Below, piece after piece: positions 49,392 to 58,303 of a DNA stretch of 64,000 nucleotides (positions are counted from its first letter, which is position 1; each line of letters starts with the position of its first letter). The position numbers were made by a program, and so were the translations under genes. The DNA is taken from positions 1-64,000 of the forward strand of contig BPKK01000012.1 of the NCBI GenBank assembly GCA_026005095.1. Direction: 5' to 3'. Under the pieces are notes generated by a model that was given only the letters and a program-made list of their open reading frames with translations, searched no databases and was not told where the DNA came from. This DNA is from Silanimonas sp. Lineage in GTDB: Bacteria; Pseudomonadota; Gammaproteobacteria; Xanthomonadales; Xanthomonadaceae.

Positions 49392-51515
49392 TTACACCAG
49401 GGTGCCCCGCCGCAGGAAGGACTCAGCGAAACGCGTGGCCTCGGCCGGCCGCCCGAGGTGGTAGCCCTGCAGCAAGGCGCAGTTGCGGGTGATGAGGTAG
49501 CGGGCCTGGTCCTCGGTCTCCACGCCCTCGGCCACCACGGTAAGCCCGAAGTGCCGGCCCATGGCGAGGATGGCATCGACGATGGCGGCATCGTTGGCAT
49601 CGGTGCCGAGATCGCGCACGAAGGCCTTGTCGATCTTCAGGCCGTCGGCCGGCAGGCGCTTCAGGTAGGCCATCGAGGAGTAACCGGTGCCGAAATCGTC
49701 GATGTAGAAGCGCACCCCGCGCGAGCGCAGGGACTTCATCCGCTCGATCGCGGTGTCGATGTCACCCAGCACCACGCCTTCGGTGATCTCCAGAACCAGC
49801 ATCGAGGGCGGCACTTCGAAGGCATGCAGAACCTTGATCAGCTTGTCCTCGAAGTCGGGGGCGCGGAACTGCCTCGGGCTGATGTTCACGCTGACGTACT
49901 GCTGCGGACCGAGCAGCCCGGCCTCACGCCAGGCACGGATCTGGCCCAGCACGGTGCGCAGCACCCAGTCGCCGAGTTCGATAATGAGGCCGCTTTCTTC
50001 GCATAGCGGGATGAACTGCGCTGGCGAGATCGGGCCACGTACCGGATGGGTCCAGCGTACCAGGGCCTCGGCCCCGCGCACCCCGCCATGCGCATCCACC
50101 AGCGGCTGGTAGACCATGTCCAGGGTGCCCTCCGAGAGTGCGTGGCGCAGGTCGGTCTCGAGGGCATGCCGCTCCTCCATGGCCTCGAGCAGGCCGCGCT
50201 CGAAGAAATGGATGGTATTCCGGCCCTCGGTCTTGGCCTGGTACATCGCCGTGTCGGCGTACTTGATCAGGTTCTCCGGCGTGCCGTGCTCGTCCGGGAA
50301 CAGGGCCACGCCGATGCTGGCCGAGAGCCGGAACACCTCGTCGCGTACCACGATCGGCTCGGCCAGGGCGAGGCGCAGCTTCTCGGCGGCGCTGCGGGCA
50401 TTCGCCGCGGCCTTTTCGCGCAGTTCCCCCAGCATCGGCAACACGGCCACGAACTCATCGCCCCCCAGCCGGGCCACCAGGTCCACCTCGCGCAGCTGCG
50501 AGCGCAGGCGCCTGGCTACCTCGATCAGTACCGCATCGCCGATGCTGTGACCGCGGGCATCGTTGAGGGTCTTGAAGTGGTCCAGATCGATGAACAGCAT
50601 CGCCCCGTGGGTGCCGCTGCGCTCGGCCACCGCCAGTTCATGCGCGAGCCGCTGGAACAGCAGGCGGCGATTCGGCAGGTTGGTGAGGGCATCGTGGTTG
50701 GCGAGGTGGTCGGCCGCGGCTTCGGCACGCAGCCGGGCGGCGATGTCGGCCTGCAGCTCGGCATTGGTCTGCGCCAGATCGCGGTAGGCGCTGCGCAGGC
50801 TGTTGCGCATGGTTTCCAGGGCGTCCATCACCCGGTCGATCTCGTCGCCGCCACCGGCGGCCGGGGCACGGATGCGGAAGCTGGACGATTCGTCGCGCAG
50901 GTCGAAACGCTCGGCGGCCCGGGCCAGCGCCGAGAGGTGGCGGGTCACGATCTGCCGCACCACCAGCAGCAGCATCAAGCTGATCAGCAGGGTGATGCCG
51001 GCCTGGGTGAAGAGGATGCCAAGGGCGCGGTTCCGGGCCTTGGCCTGCACCGCGCCGATGTCCAGCTCCAGGAGCAGGCTGCCGAGCAAGGCATCCTCGC
51101 CATCGCGCTGGTAGCGCAGCGGCAGGCGCTCGATGCGGCTTTCCCCGGTGGCATGCTCGCCGAGCCGGGCTCGTACCGGGCCGTCGCTGCCGTCGGCGGC
51201 CAGTTCGCGCACCTCGACCGAGGCGATGAAGGGGCGCTGCCGGATGGCATCGAGCTGCAGCCGCAGCTGGGCATCGTCGTAGTTCCACAGCGAGAGCGCG
51301 ATCGGCTCCAGGGTGGCCTGGCCGAGTTGTTCCACTTCACGGTCGAGCTGGGCGAGCTGGCCGCGGTAGCCGGCCCAGGCCTCGATCGCAGCGAAGACCG
51401 TGCTCACCACCAGGCTGGTGCCGAGCATGAACAGGAACAGCCGCGCTCCGATGCCGCGTAGAGGCGCGCGCAGCCGGCGGATCACCCCTTGCTGGCCTCG
51501 CGATGGCTCGGACAT
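49392..51515 (-). CDS. Membrane GGDEF-EAL protein (c-di-GMP turnover)
   Basis: 707 residues from ATG 51515 (51551 also possible). One TM (LFLFMLGTSLVVSTVFAAIEAW), a periplasmic domain of about 120 residues, a second TM (AGITLLISLMLLLVVRQIV), a HAMP-like linker, then GGDEF (LVARLGGDEFVAVLP, intact active site) and EAL (GAEALVRW, IIELGDWVLR, VLEITEG, IDDFGTGYSS, KIDKAFVRDL, VAEGVETEDQ; key residues kept). Both cyclase and phosphodiesterase activities are possible; which dominates cannot be told. No RxxD product-inhibition site is evident before GGDEF. The 3' end abuts the sigma promoter. Confidence 0.93.
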   Translation of the reverse strand: MSEPSRGQQGVIRRLRAPLRGIGARLFLFMLGTSLVVSTVFAAIEAWAGYRGQLAQLDREVEQLGQATLEPIALSLWNYDDAQLRLQLDAIRQRPFIASVEVRELAADGSDGPVRARLGEHATGESRIERLPLRYQRDGEDALLGSLLLELDIGAVQAKARNRALGILFTQAGITLLISLMLLLVVRQIVTRHLSALARAAERFDLRDESSSFRIRAPAAGGGDEIDRVMDALETMRNSLRSAYRDLAQTNAELQADIAARLRAEAAADHLANHDALTNLPNRRLLFQRLAHELAVAERSGTHGAMLFIDLDHFKTLNDARGHSIGDAVLIEVARRLRSQLREVDLVARLGGDEFVAVLPMLGELREKAAANARSAAEKLRLALAEPIVVRDEVFRLSASIGVALFPDEHGTPENLIKYADTAMYQAKTEGRNTIHFFERGLLEAMEERHALETDLRHALSEGTLDMVYQPLVDAHGGVRGAEALVRWTHPVRGPISPAQFIPLCEESGLIIELGDWVLRTVLGQIRAWREAGLLGPQQYVSVNISPRQFRAPDFEDKLIKVLHAFEVPPSMLVLEITEGVVLGDIDTAIERMKSLRSRGVRFYIDDFGTGYSSMAYLKRLPADGLKIDKAFVRDLGTDANDAAIVDAILAMGRHFGLTVVAEGVETEDQARYLITRNCALLQGYHLGRPAEATRFAESFLRRGTLV

Positions 51516-51596
51516 GCGGCTTCGGTGCTCCGGCGGCGGTACGGCCAGCATAGTCTCCCGGCCGGGCCTGTCCAGCACCCGCAGCCCGCCTTCAGT

Positions 51597-52850
51597 TCAC
51601 TTCGACCATGCCGGCAGCTTCTTCGCCAGCAGGGGCAGGCGCGGGCGGACGAAGGCCGGCAGGCCATCCTTGCCGTAGGGGGGGGGAGCTTCGCCGCGGA
51701 CCAGCGGTTCGAGGTAGCGGCGGCAGGCCTCGCTGATGCCGAAGCCGTCCTTGCGGATGAAGGCCTCCGGCAGAGTCTTTTCGCGGTTGGCGATCTCGGA
51801 GAGCGGGTGCGGCACGATCTTCCAGCGGTAGGGCGCATCGCTCGTGCGCTGGATCGTCGGCATCACGCCGTTCTTCCCGGCCAGGGCCAGCTCCACCGCC
51901 GCCTTGCCCACCGCCATGGCCTGCTGCAGGTCGGTCTTGCTGGCCAGGTGCCGGGCCGAGCGCTGCAGGTAGTCCGGCACCGTCCAGTGCACCTTCACGC
52001 CCAGCCTGTCCTTGCACAGCGCCGCCAGCATCGGGCCCACGCCGCCGAGTTGGGAGTGGCCGAAGGCGTCCTTACCGCCCGCCTCGGCCACGAAGCGGCC
52101 ATCGGCATGGCGGATGCCCTCCGAGACCACGACGACGCAGTGCCCCACTCTCTCCACCACGGCCTTCACCTTGGCGAGGAAGGTGGCCTCGTCGAAGGCG
52201 CGCTCGGGGAACAGGATGAGGTGCGGGGCCTCATCCTCGCCGCGGCCGGCCAGGCCCGCGGCCGCGGCCAGCCAGCCGGCATGGCGGCCCATCACCTCGT
52301 AGACGAAGACCTTGGTCGAGGTATCGGCCATGGCGGCCACGTCGAGCGCCGCCTCGGCCACCGAGACTGCGGTGTATTTCGCCGCCGAGCCGAAGCCGGG
52401 GCAGCAGTCGGTCACCACGAGGTCGTTGTCCACGGTCTTTGGCACGCCCACGCAGGTGAGTGGGTAGCCCAGTTCCGAGGCCACCTGGGAGAGCTTGAGG
52501 GCGGTATCGGCCGAATCGTTGCCGCCGTTGTAGAGGAACCAGCGGATGTCATGGGCGCGGAAGACCTCGATCAGGCGTTCGTACTGGGCGCGGTCCTGCT
52601 CGATGGACTTCAGCTTGAAGCGGCAGCTGCCGAAGGCGCCGCCGGGGGTATGGGCCAGCCCCTTGATCTCGGTGGGCTTGAGCTTGCGGGTGTCGTAGAG
52701 CTCCTCGCGCAGGGCGCCGAGGATGCCGTTCTTCGCCCACAGGGCGGGCACCCGGTGGGCACGGGCGGTGGCCAGCACGGCGCTGGCGGTGGCATTGATG
52801 ACGGCGGTCACGCCGCCGGACTGGGCATAGAGCAGCTGGCCTTTGGGCAT
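51597..52850 (-). CDS. pfp: Pyrophosphate-dependent 6-phosphofructokinase
   Basis: 417 residues. Reversible fructose-6-phosphate phosphorylation using PPi. Phosphate-donor determinants: GGNDS at 109-113 (Asp at the position that is Gly in ATP enzymes) and PKTVDND at 137-143 (Lys in place of Gly), both hallmarks of PPi dependence; VYEVMGRHAGWLA is also present. The first residue of the usual GGD is Asn here. It fits the nearby H+-PPase and Ppa. A separate transcript that opposes adk. Confidence 0.93.
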   Translation of the reverse strand: MPKGQLLYAQSGGVTAVINATASAVLATARAHRVPALWAKNGILGALREELYDTRKLKPTEIKGLAHTPGGAFGSCRFKLKSIEQDRAQYERLIEVFRAHDIRWFLYNGGNDSADTALKLSQVASELGYPLTCVGVPKTVDNDLVVTDCCPGFGSAAKYTAVSVAEAALDVAAMADTSTKVFVYEVMGRHAGWLAAAAGLAGRGEDEAPHLILFPERAFDEATFLAKVKAVVERVGHCVVVVSEGIRHADGRFVAEAGGKDAFGHSQLGGVGPMLAALCKDRLGVKVHWTVPDYLQRSARHLASKTDLQQAMAVGKAAVELALAGKNGVMPTIQRTSDAPYRWKIVPHPLSEIANREKTLPEAFIRKDGFGISEACRRYLEPLVRGEAPPPYGKDGLPAFVRPRLPLLAKKLPAWSK

Positions 52851-52991
52851 GGGGGGTCTCCAGGGAATGGTTTGACTTCACCACCCGGGGCGGCTAGCGT
52901 GCAAGCGTCCGCACGGCCTGTCGGCGGCCCCCCAGCATCCGAAACGGGGGTGAAGACGGTGCCGTGCGTCATCGTTTATGGAGCCTCCCAG

Positions 52992-53558
52992 ATGCGACTC
53001 GTCTTCCTCGGCGCCCCCGGTTCGGGCAAGGGCACGCAAGCAGCCAAGCTGCGCGAGCACTTCGACATCGCCCACATCTCCACCGGTGACCTGCTGCGCG
53101 CCGCGGTGAAAGAGGGCACGCCGCTCGGCCTGCAGGCCAAGGCGGTGATGGATGCCGGCCAGCTGGTGTCCGACGAGATCGTGCTTGGCATGCTCGAAGA
53201 GCGCCTGGCCAGGCCGGACACCGCCAAGGGGTTCATCCTCGATGGCTACCCGCGCAACCTGGCCCAGGCCGATGCTCTGGACGGCCTGCTGGCGCGCCTG
53301 GGCCAGCCGCTCGATGCCGTGGTGAAGTTCGAGGTGCCCAACGAGGTCATCGTCGGCCGCTGCGAGATCCGCTACGCCGCCGAGGGCCGCGCCGACGACC
53401 ATCCGGAGACGGTGCGCAAGCGGCTCGCCGTCTACGCCGAACAGACGGCGCCGGTGGCCGGCTTCTACCAGGCGCGCGGGCGCCTCGTCGTGGTCGATGG
53501 TGTTGGTCCGGTAGACGAGGTCTTCCAGCGCATCGTCTCGGCCCTACCCGCGCGCTGA
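52992..53558 (+). CDS. adk: Adenylate kinase (short form)
   Basis: 188 residues, shorter than E. coli Adk (214) because the LID is reduced, as in Xanthomonas-type enzymes. P-loop FLGAPGSGKGTQ (residues 5-16), AMP-binding HISTGDLLR, and LDGYPRNLAQAD are intact. Interconverts 2 ADP with ATP and AMP. ATG 52992 starts MRLVFLGAPG. The mpl gene follows after five bases. Confidence 0.97.
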   Translation: MRLVFLGAPGSGKGTQAAKLREHFDIAHISTGDLLRAAVKEGTPLGLQAKAVMDAGQLVSDEIVLGMLEERLARPDTAKGFILDGYPRNLAQADALDGLLARLGQPLDAVVKFEVPNEVIVGRCEIRYAAEGRADDHPETVRKRLAVYAEQTAPVAGFYQARGRLVVVDGVGPVDEVFQRIVSALPAR

Positions 53559-53563
53559 ATCCC

Positions 53564-54961
53564 TTGCGTCTCCACATCCTCGGCATCTGCGGCACCTTCA
53601 TGGGCGGCGTGGCCGCCTTGGCGCGCGAGCTCGGCCACGCCGTCGAAGGCAGCGACCAGAACGTCTACCCGCCGATGAGCACCCAACTCGAGCAGTTGGG
53701 CATCACGCTCGCCTCGGGCTACACGCCGTTGAACATCAGCGCCGGCGTCGACGAGGTCGTGATCGGCAACGCCCTCTCACGTGGCAATGCCGCGGTGGAG
53801 CATGTGCTGGACGCTGGTCTGCGCTACACCTCGGGCGCCCAGTGGCTCGCCGAACGCGTACTGCGTGGGCGCGAGACCCTGGCGGTGGCTGGCACCCACG
53901 GCAAGACCACCACCACCGCGCTGCTGGCCTGGCTGCTTGAGTCCGCCGGCCGCGCCCCGGGCTTCCTCGTGGGCGGTGTGCCGGGGAACTTCGGCGTCTC
54001 GGCGCGGCTTGGCACCGGGCGCGAGTTCGTCGTCGAGGCCGACGAGTACGACACCGCCTTCTTCGACAAGCGCAGCAAGTTCGTGCACTACCGTCCCGCG
54101 GTGGCGGTGCTGAACAACCTCGAATACGACCACGCCGATATCTTCCCCGACCTCGCGGCAATCCAGCGGCAGTTCCACCACCTCGTGCGTACCGTGCCGG
54201 GCCGCGGGCGGCTCATCGTCAATGGCGAGGACGCCGCGCTCGCCGAGGTGCTGGCCATGGGCTGCTGGACCCCGGTGGAGCGTTTCGGCCTCGTCGATGC
54301 GGAAGGCCAACCGGAGGCGAAGCTGCCGGAGGATCCAGCCCTCGACTGGACCGCCCGCCTGCTGGCCGCCGACGGCTCGCGCTTCCTCGTCGCCCATCGC
54401 GGGGTCGAGCTCGGTACCGTGGAATGGCCCCTGCTCGGCCGCCACAACGTGATGAATGCGCTCGCTGCGCTGGCGGCCGCGGCGGCCGTGGGCTGCGATG
54501 CTAGGGCTCTGCTGCCGGCCTTCGCCGGCTTCGCCAGCGCCAAGCGCCGCCTCGAGGTGGTGGGCACGGCGCGGGGCGTCACCGTCTATGACGATTTCGC
54601 CCACCACCCGACGGCCATCCGAGCCACCCTCGACGGCCTGCGCGCCAAGGTCGGGGCGGCACGCGTGATCGCCGCGCTGGAGCCGCGTAGCAACTCGATG
54701 CGTCTTGGGGCCCATGCCGACGCGCTGGCGCCCTCGCTCGACCCGGCCGATGCCACGGTCTTCCTGCATCGTCCGAATCTGCCCTGGGACGCCGCGAAGG
54801 TGGTGGCCGCGGTGCGCGGCATTGCCCGCACGGTACCCGACGTGGAGCACCTCGTGGCCACCCTCGCCGCCGAGGCGCGTGAGGGCGACCATGTGGTGTT
54901 CATGTCGAACGGCGGCTTCGAGGATGCCCCGCGGCGCTTCCTCGCCGCGCTGCGTGGCTGA
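53564..54961 (+). CDS. mpl: UDP-MurNAc:tripeptide ligase Mpl
   Basis: 465 residues. Recycles peptidoglycan by joining L-Ala-gamma-D-Glu-meso-DAP tripeptide to UDP-MurNAc. Mur ligase domains: HILGICGTFMGGVAAL (UDP-binding), VAGTHGKTTTTALLAWLL (ATP loop), VLNNLEYDHADIFPD, RHNVMNALAALAAA and VYDDFAHHPTAI. The start is TTG at 53564, giving MRLHILGICGTFMGG, which matches the family N-terminus; no ATG is available. Probably co-transcribed with adk. Confidence 0.96.
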   Translation: MRLHILGICGTFMGGVAALARELGHAVEGSDQNVYPPMSTQLEQLGITLASGYTPLNISAGVDEVVIGNALSRGNAAVEHVLDAGLRYTSGAQWLAERVLRGRETLAVAGTHGKTTTTALLAWLLESAGRAPGFLVGGVPGNFGVSARLGTGREFVVEADEYDTAFFDKRSKFVHYRPAVAVLNNLEYDHADIFPDLAAIQRQFHHLVRTVPGRGRLIVNGEDAALAEVLAMGCWTPVERFGLVDAEGQPEAKLPEDPALDWTARLLAADGSRFLVAHRGVELGTVEWPLLGRHNVMNALAALAAAAAVGCDARALLPAFAGFASAKRRLEVVGTARGVTVYDDFAHHPTAIRATLDGLRAKVGAARVIAALEPRSNSMRLGAHADALAPSLDPADATVFLHRPNLPWDAAKVVAAVRGIARTVPDVEHLVATLAAEAREGDHVVFMSNGGFEDAPRRFLAALRG

Positions 54962-55090
54962 TCACGACCCCACCAGGCCCCGAAGCGGAGGAGCCGCCGG
55001 AAGACGCCCCACAGGGATTGCGGTGGAATGCCCTAGCCGCCGTCGGGGGGCGTGGGCACGAGGCCCGGTTCGGGCGCGAGGCTCATCGCC

Positions 55091-57631
55091 TCACAGCATA
55101 GCGAGGCGCCACCCCAGCCAGAGCGGCACCCCGGCGTAGAACACGAGGCGGGCGAACCACTCGCCACCTTCGCGCAGGGCCGGCATGCACCTCGGCGCGA
55201 GCAGGGCCGCTGCGAGCTGGAAGGCCTCGACGAGCAGCCGCAGCAGGGCGGCGAGCAGCATCAGGCCGAGCGACCAGGCGCCCCACCAGAGGAGCAGCCC
55301 GGAAAGCCAGGCGCCGGGCCCGTAGGTCAGCCATTCGCCGAAGGGGCCACCGAAGGCGATCACCTGGTGCAGCCGGAAAGCGACGAGGGCCGGCAACAGC
55401 GGGAACAGGCCGAACTTCAGCAGACCGTGGTCGAGCCCGGGGCGGCGCGCCCGTTGCCTCGCGCTGGCGAGCCGGGCGAGGAGGGGCAGGCCGGCCTCAT
55501 CCGCGGGGGAACCCGCTGTTTCCATGTTCTCGCCGCGACCAAGGGCGGCGCGCAGAGCCGCAAGCTCGCTGCTACCGATGCCCAGGCGTCTTCCTGAGGC
55601 GAGCACGAGATCGCCGCCGGGCAGCGGCAGGGGCAGGGTCCAGGGCTGGACCCCCGCGATGGATGCCAGCGGTACCTCGGCGCGCCGGCGGCGCCGCTCG
55701 ATCACCAGGCTCTCGCCTTCGAGGCCGAGTCGGGCGCGAAAGGCCCGGCCGAGTGCCCAGGCGAGGACGAGCGGGGCTAGCACCGCGCTGGCGTAGAACG
55801 TGAGCTGGGAGAGGCTCTGCACCTGCCAGCCGATCCGCGTGGCCATGCCGTGTGCCAGCGCCACGAGGCCGAGGCCGGCGATGATCCGCAGCAGGGCGAT
55901 GACAAGGCGCGCCCAGCCCGGCGCATGCAGCACGGGCAACCCGGCGCTGGCCACCGCGCCCGGCGGGAGCTGCAGGCGTTCCGGCGACCAGGGCCGGGCC
56001 GGTGTCGGTGCGAAGCGACGCCACAGGCCGAGCAGGCCGAACACAGCGAGCAGACCGGCTCCGGCCTGCCCCACCCAGTCGCCCCAGGCCACCATCAGGG
56101 TGGGCAGGGGCGTGGCGGCACTGAGCGTGCCGGTGAGCACCGCCTGCTGCCCCATCTCGGTGTGCACCACCACCGCGCCGCTGGCATCGACGATGGCCGA
56201 GAGGCCGTTGGTGGTGACGCGCAGCTGCGGCAGCCGGGTCTCGATGCTGCGGAAACGGGCCACCGCCAGGTGCAGGCGTGCCCCCTGCGGGTAGTGGGTG
56301 AACCAGCTGTCGTTCGACAGCCCGAGCAGCGCCTGCGCGCCCTGCCGTGCGCCTTCGAGGGCGAGACTGGGGCGGGTGTCGTCGAGGCAGATCAGCGGCA
56401 GCACTTCCACCTGGCGGCCATCGCGGTGGCGCAGCGGTAGCACACGGGCGCCGTCGCCGGCGCGCCAGCTCCCGGCCCAGGGCAGCAGGCGGCGGAAGGT
56501 CGGGCCCTCCAGCCAGTCCGGCACGTGCTCGGTGAGCGGGAACGGATGAGTCTTACGGTAGCGGCCAAGCAGGCCGCGCCCCGGCTCGAGGAACACGGCC
56601 ACGTTGTACTCGCCCCGTGCATCGCGCTCGTAGCTGCCGAAGACCAGCGGCACGCCGGTGACATCGACGAAGCCCTGGATCTCGCGGTCGAGCAGGGCGG
56701 CCTCCTCGCTGCGTGGCTGGCCGAAGGTGGTGGGGTAGACCGTCTCCGACCAGAGCAGGGCCTCGGCGCCGTGGTCGCGGATCGCCGAGAAGCCGAGGGC
56801 GTAGTGGGTGTCCAGCACCTCGCGCACCACGTCGTAAGCGCTGCTTTCGCGGCGCCGGCGCTCATAGTCGGTGAGGTTCGACTGCACCATGGCCACGCGA
56901 AGCGCCGGTGCCGAGGCCGCTTCGGCCATCGCCGCCTCCACCTGCGGCAGGCGCCAGGCACCGTAGAGCGCGAGCCCGGCGGCGAGACCGGCTGCCGCGA
57001 GCAGGGGGCGGGCGAGGCGGACGGCCCCGGCGCGGCGCTGCTGCCAGGCCCGGGCCAGGGCCGCGTTCGCCAGCAGCAGCACCACAGTGAGGCCGGCAGC
57101 GCCGCCGAGATCGGCGGCTTGCCGCAGCCAGACCGATCCGTGCAGGCCATGGCCCAGGGTGTCGCCGAGCAGTTTGGGCAGCAGGGCCTCGGTGGCCACC
57201 CAGGCCGCGGCGGCGGCCAGCGCCTGCAGCACCGGACCATGCCCGCGCGCCCACCAGCGCACCAGTACGAAGGCGAGCAACTGCGGCTGTAGCAGCGGGC
57301 CTGCCAGCACCACGAGGACGATGCCCGCGGCGCTGCCCAGGCCGGTGAAGGCGCCCAGCGCGGCCCCGAACCAGGCGAAGGCGGCGGCGCTGAAGGCAAA
57401 GCCCATCAGCAGCGCGGAAAGCAGCACGCCGCGCCCGCTCTGCGCGCGATCGAGGGCGAGCAGCCAGGGGATGAGCAGCACGAAGCCGAGCGGCCAGGCT
57501 GCCTCAATGCGGGCATAGACGGAAAGCAGGAGTGCACTGGCGAGGATGCCGGCCAGCGGGGCGGTGAAGGGGCCGAGGCGTTGGCCGCGAAGCGGGTGGG
57601 GTCGGACGCCGGCCGAGGGGTCGGAGGTCAA
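55091..57631 (-). CDS. Lnt-like apolipoprotein N-acyltransferase with long C-terminal membrane extension
   Basis: 846 residues against about 510 for Lnt. Residues 1-235: helices of an Lnt-type membrane domain. Residues 240-500: nitrilase fold with the catalytic set Glu296 (WSETVYP), Lys360 (YRKTHPFPLTEH) and Cys415 (LPLICLDDTRPS), and SNDSWFTHYPQG. In E. coli Lnt the residues after Cys are Tyr-Glu, here Leu-Asp. Residues about 500-846 are an additional region with roughly six hydrophobic segments and a soluble insert (ERRRRRAEVPLASIAGVQPW). TTG start. Third gene of an operon with an SGNH hydrolase, not the usual ybeX-lnt context; it may be a dedicated paralogue. Confidence 0.82.
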   Translation of the reverse strand: MTSDPSAGVRPHPLRGQRLGPFTAPLAGILASALLLSVYARIEAAWPLGFVLLIPWLLALDRAQSGRGVLLSALLMGFAFSAAAFAWFGAALGAFTGLGSAAGIVLVVLAGPLLQPQLLAFVLVRWWARGHGPVLQALAAAAAWVATEALLPKLLGDTLGHGLHGSVWLRQAADLGGAAGLTVVLLLANAALARAWQQRRAGAVRLARPLLAAAGLAAGLALYGAWRLPQVEAAMAEAASAPALRVAMVQSNLTDYERRRRESSAYDVVREVLDTHYALGFSAIRDHGAEALLWSETVYPTTFGQPRSEEAALLDREIQGFVDVTGVPLVFGSYERDARGEYNVAVFLEPGRGLLGRYRKTHPFPLTEHVPDWLEGPTFRRLLPWAGSWRAGDGARVLPLRHRDGRQVEVLPLICLDDTRPSLALEGARQGAQALLGLSNDSWFTHYPQGARLHLAVARFRSIETRLPQLRVTTNGLSAIVDASGAVVVHTEMGQQAVLTGTLSAATPLPTLMVAWGDWVGQAGAGLLAVFGLLGLWRRFAPTPARPWSPERLQLPPGAVASAGLPVLHAPGWARLVIALLRIIAGLGLVALAHGMATRIGWQVQSLSQLTFYASAVLAPLVLAWALGRAFRARLGLEGESLVIERRRRRAEVPLASIAGVQPWTLPLPLPGGDLVLASGRRLGIGSSELAALRAALGRGENMETAGSPADEAGLPLLARLASARQRARRPGLDHGLLKFGLFPLLPALVAFRLHQVIAFGGPFGEWLTYGPGAWLSGLLLWWGAWSLGLMLLAALLRLLVEAFQLAAALLAPRCMPALREGGEWFARLVFYAGVPLWLGWRLAML

Positions 57632-57656
57632 CGCGTCAGATCCTTGCGGCAGCAGA

Positions 57657-58298
57657 TCAGGGCTTGGGCGGGCCGACCCAGCGGATCGGCAGGCCGGGCG
57701 GGGCGTGCTCGGGCGGCACCACGCGGTCGGCGCTCACCGGCAGGGGCTGACCGTCGGGACCACGAGGCAGCACGTCCGGCGAGAACATCAGGATCGGCTC
57801 CAGCGGCTCGCCCTCGTCGGTGAACTGGTAGTGGCGCACATAGCCCGGAGGCAGCTCGAAGTCGGGCGGCACGGCAAGCCCGGCGATCACCGGCATGGTG
57901 CCCGGCGGATTGAAGGCGCCGAGGCCCTCATGAATGCCGGCCTCATTGAGGGCGCGGATCACGTTGGCCGCGCTCGGGGCCGGGTCGCCCGGGCGTACGT
58001 AGCTGGCGAGATCGTCAGGATCGAAGGCCGGGCGTGGGTCGTGCAACTCGGGCGAATCGCTGTTCCAGGAGGGCGTGGCGTAGTACACCGCCGCTGCGGA
58101 TGGCGCGGGGGGGGCCGTGTCGGCCATGGCCTGCCCGCGTGTGGGCTGGAGGGGCGTGCCGGGTCGGTCGGAAGACGGCAGCAGGGGAGCGAGGGCCAGG
58201 CCCAGGGCCACGAGCCCGGCGACGGTGGCGGTGCGCCGCCACCGTCGGCTGCCCCCGGAGTGGGGGCTGGGCTGGATGCGCAGACCGTCGTCCGGCAT
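57657..58298 (-). CDS. Unknown membrane-anchored protein
   Basis: 213 residues, no recognised family. A basic N-terminus (SRRWRRTATVAGLVALGLAL) gives one TM or uncleaved signal; the rest is Pro-rich and probably periplasmic (VYYATPSWNSDSPEL, FELPPGYVRHYQFTDEGE). It starts five bases after the SGNH hydrolase stop and ends 25 bases before the Lnt-like gene, so it belongs to that operon. No cysteine or catalytic motif suggests an enzyme. Confidence 0.8.
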   Translation of the reverse strand: MPDDGLRIQPSPHSGGSRRWRRTATVAGLVALGLALAPLLPSSDRPGTPLQPTRGQAMADTAPPAPSAAAVYYATPSWNSDSPELHDPRPAFDPDDLASYVRPGDPAPSAANVIRALNEAGIHEGLGAFNPPGTMPVIAGLAVPPDFELPPGYVRHYQFTDEGEPLEPILMFSPDVLPRGPDGQPLPVSADRVVPPEHAPPGLPIRWVGPPKP

Positions 58299-58303
58299 CG
58301 CCG

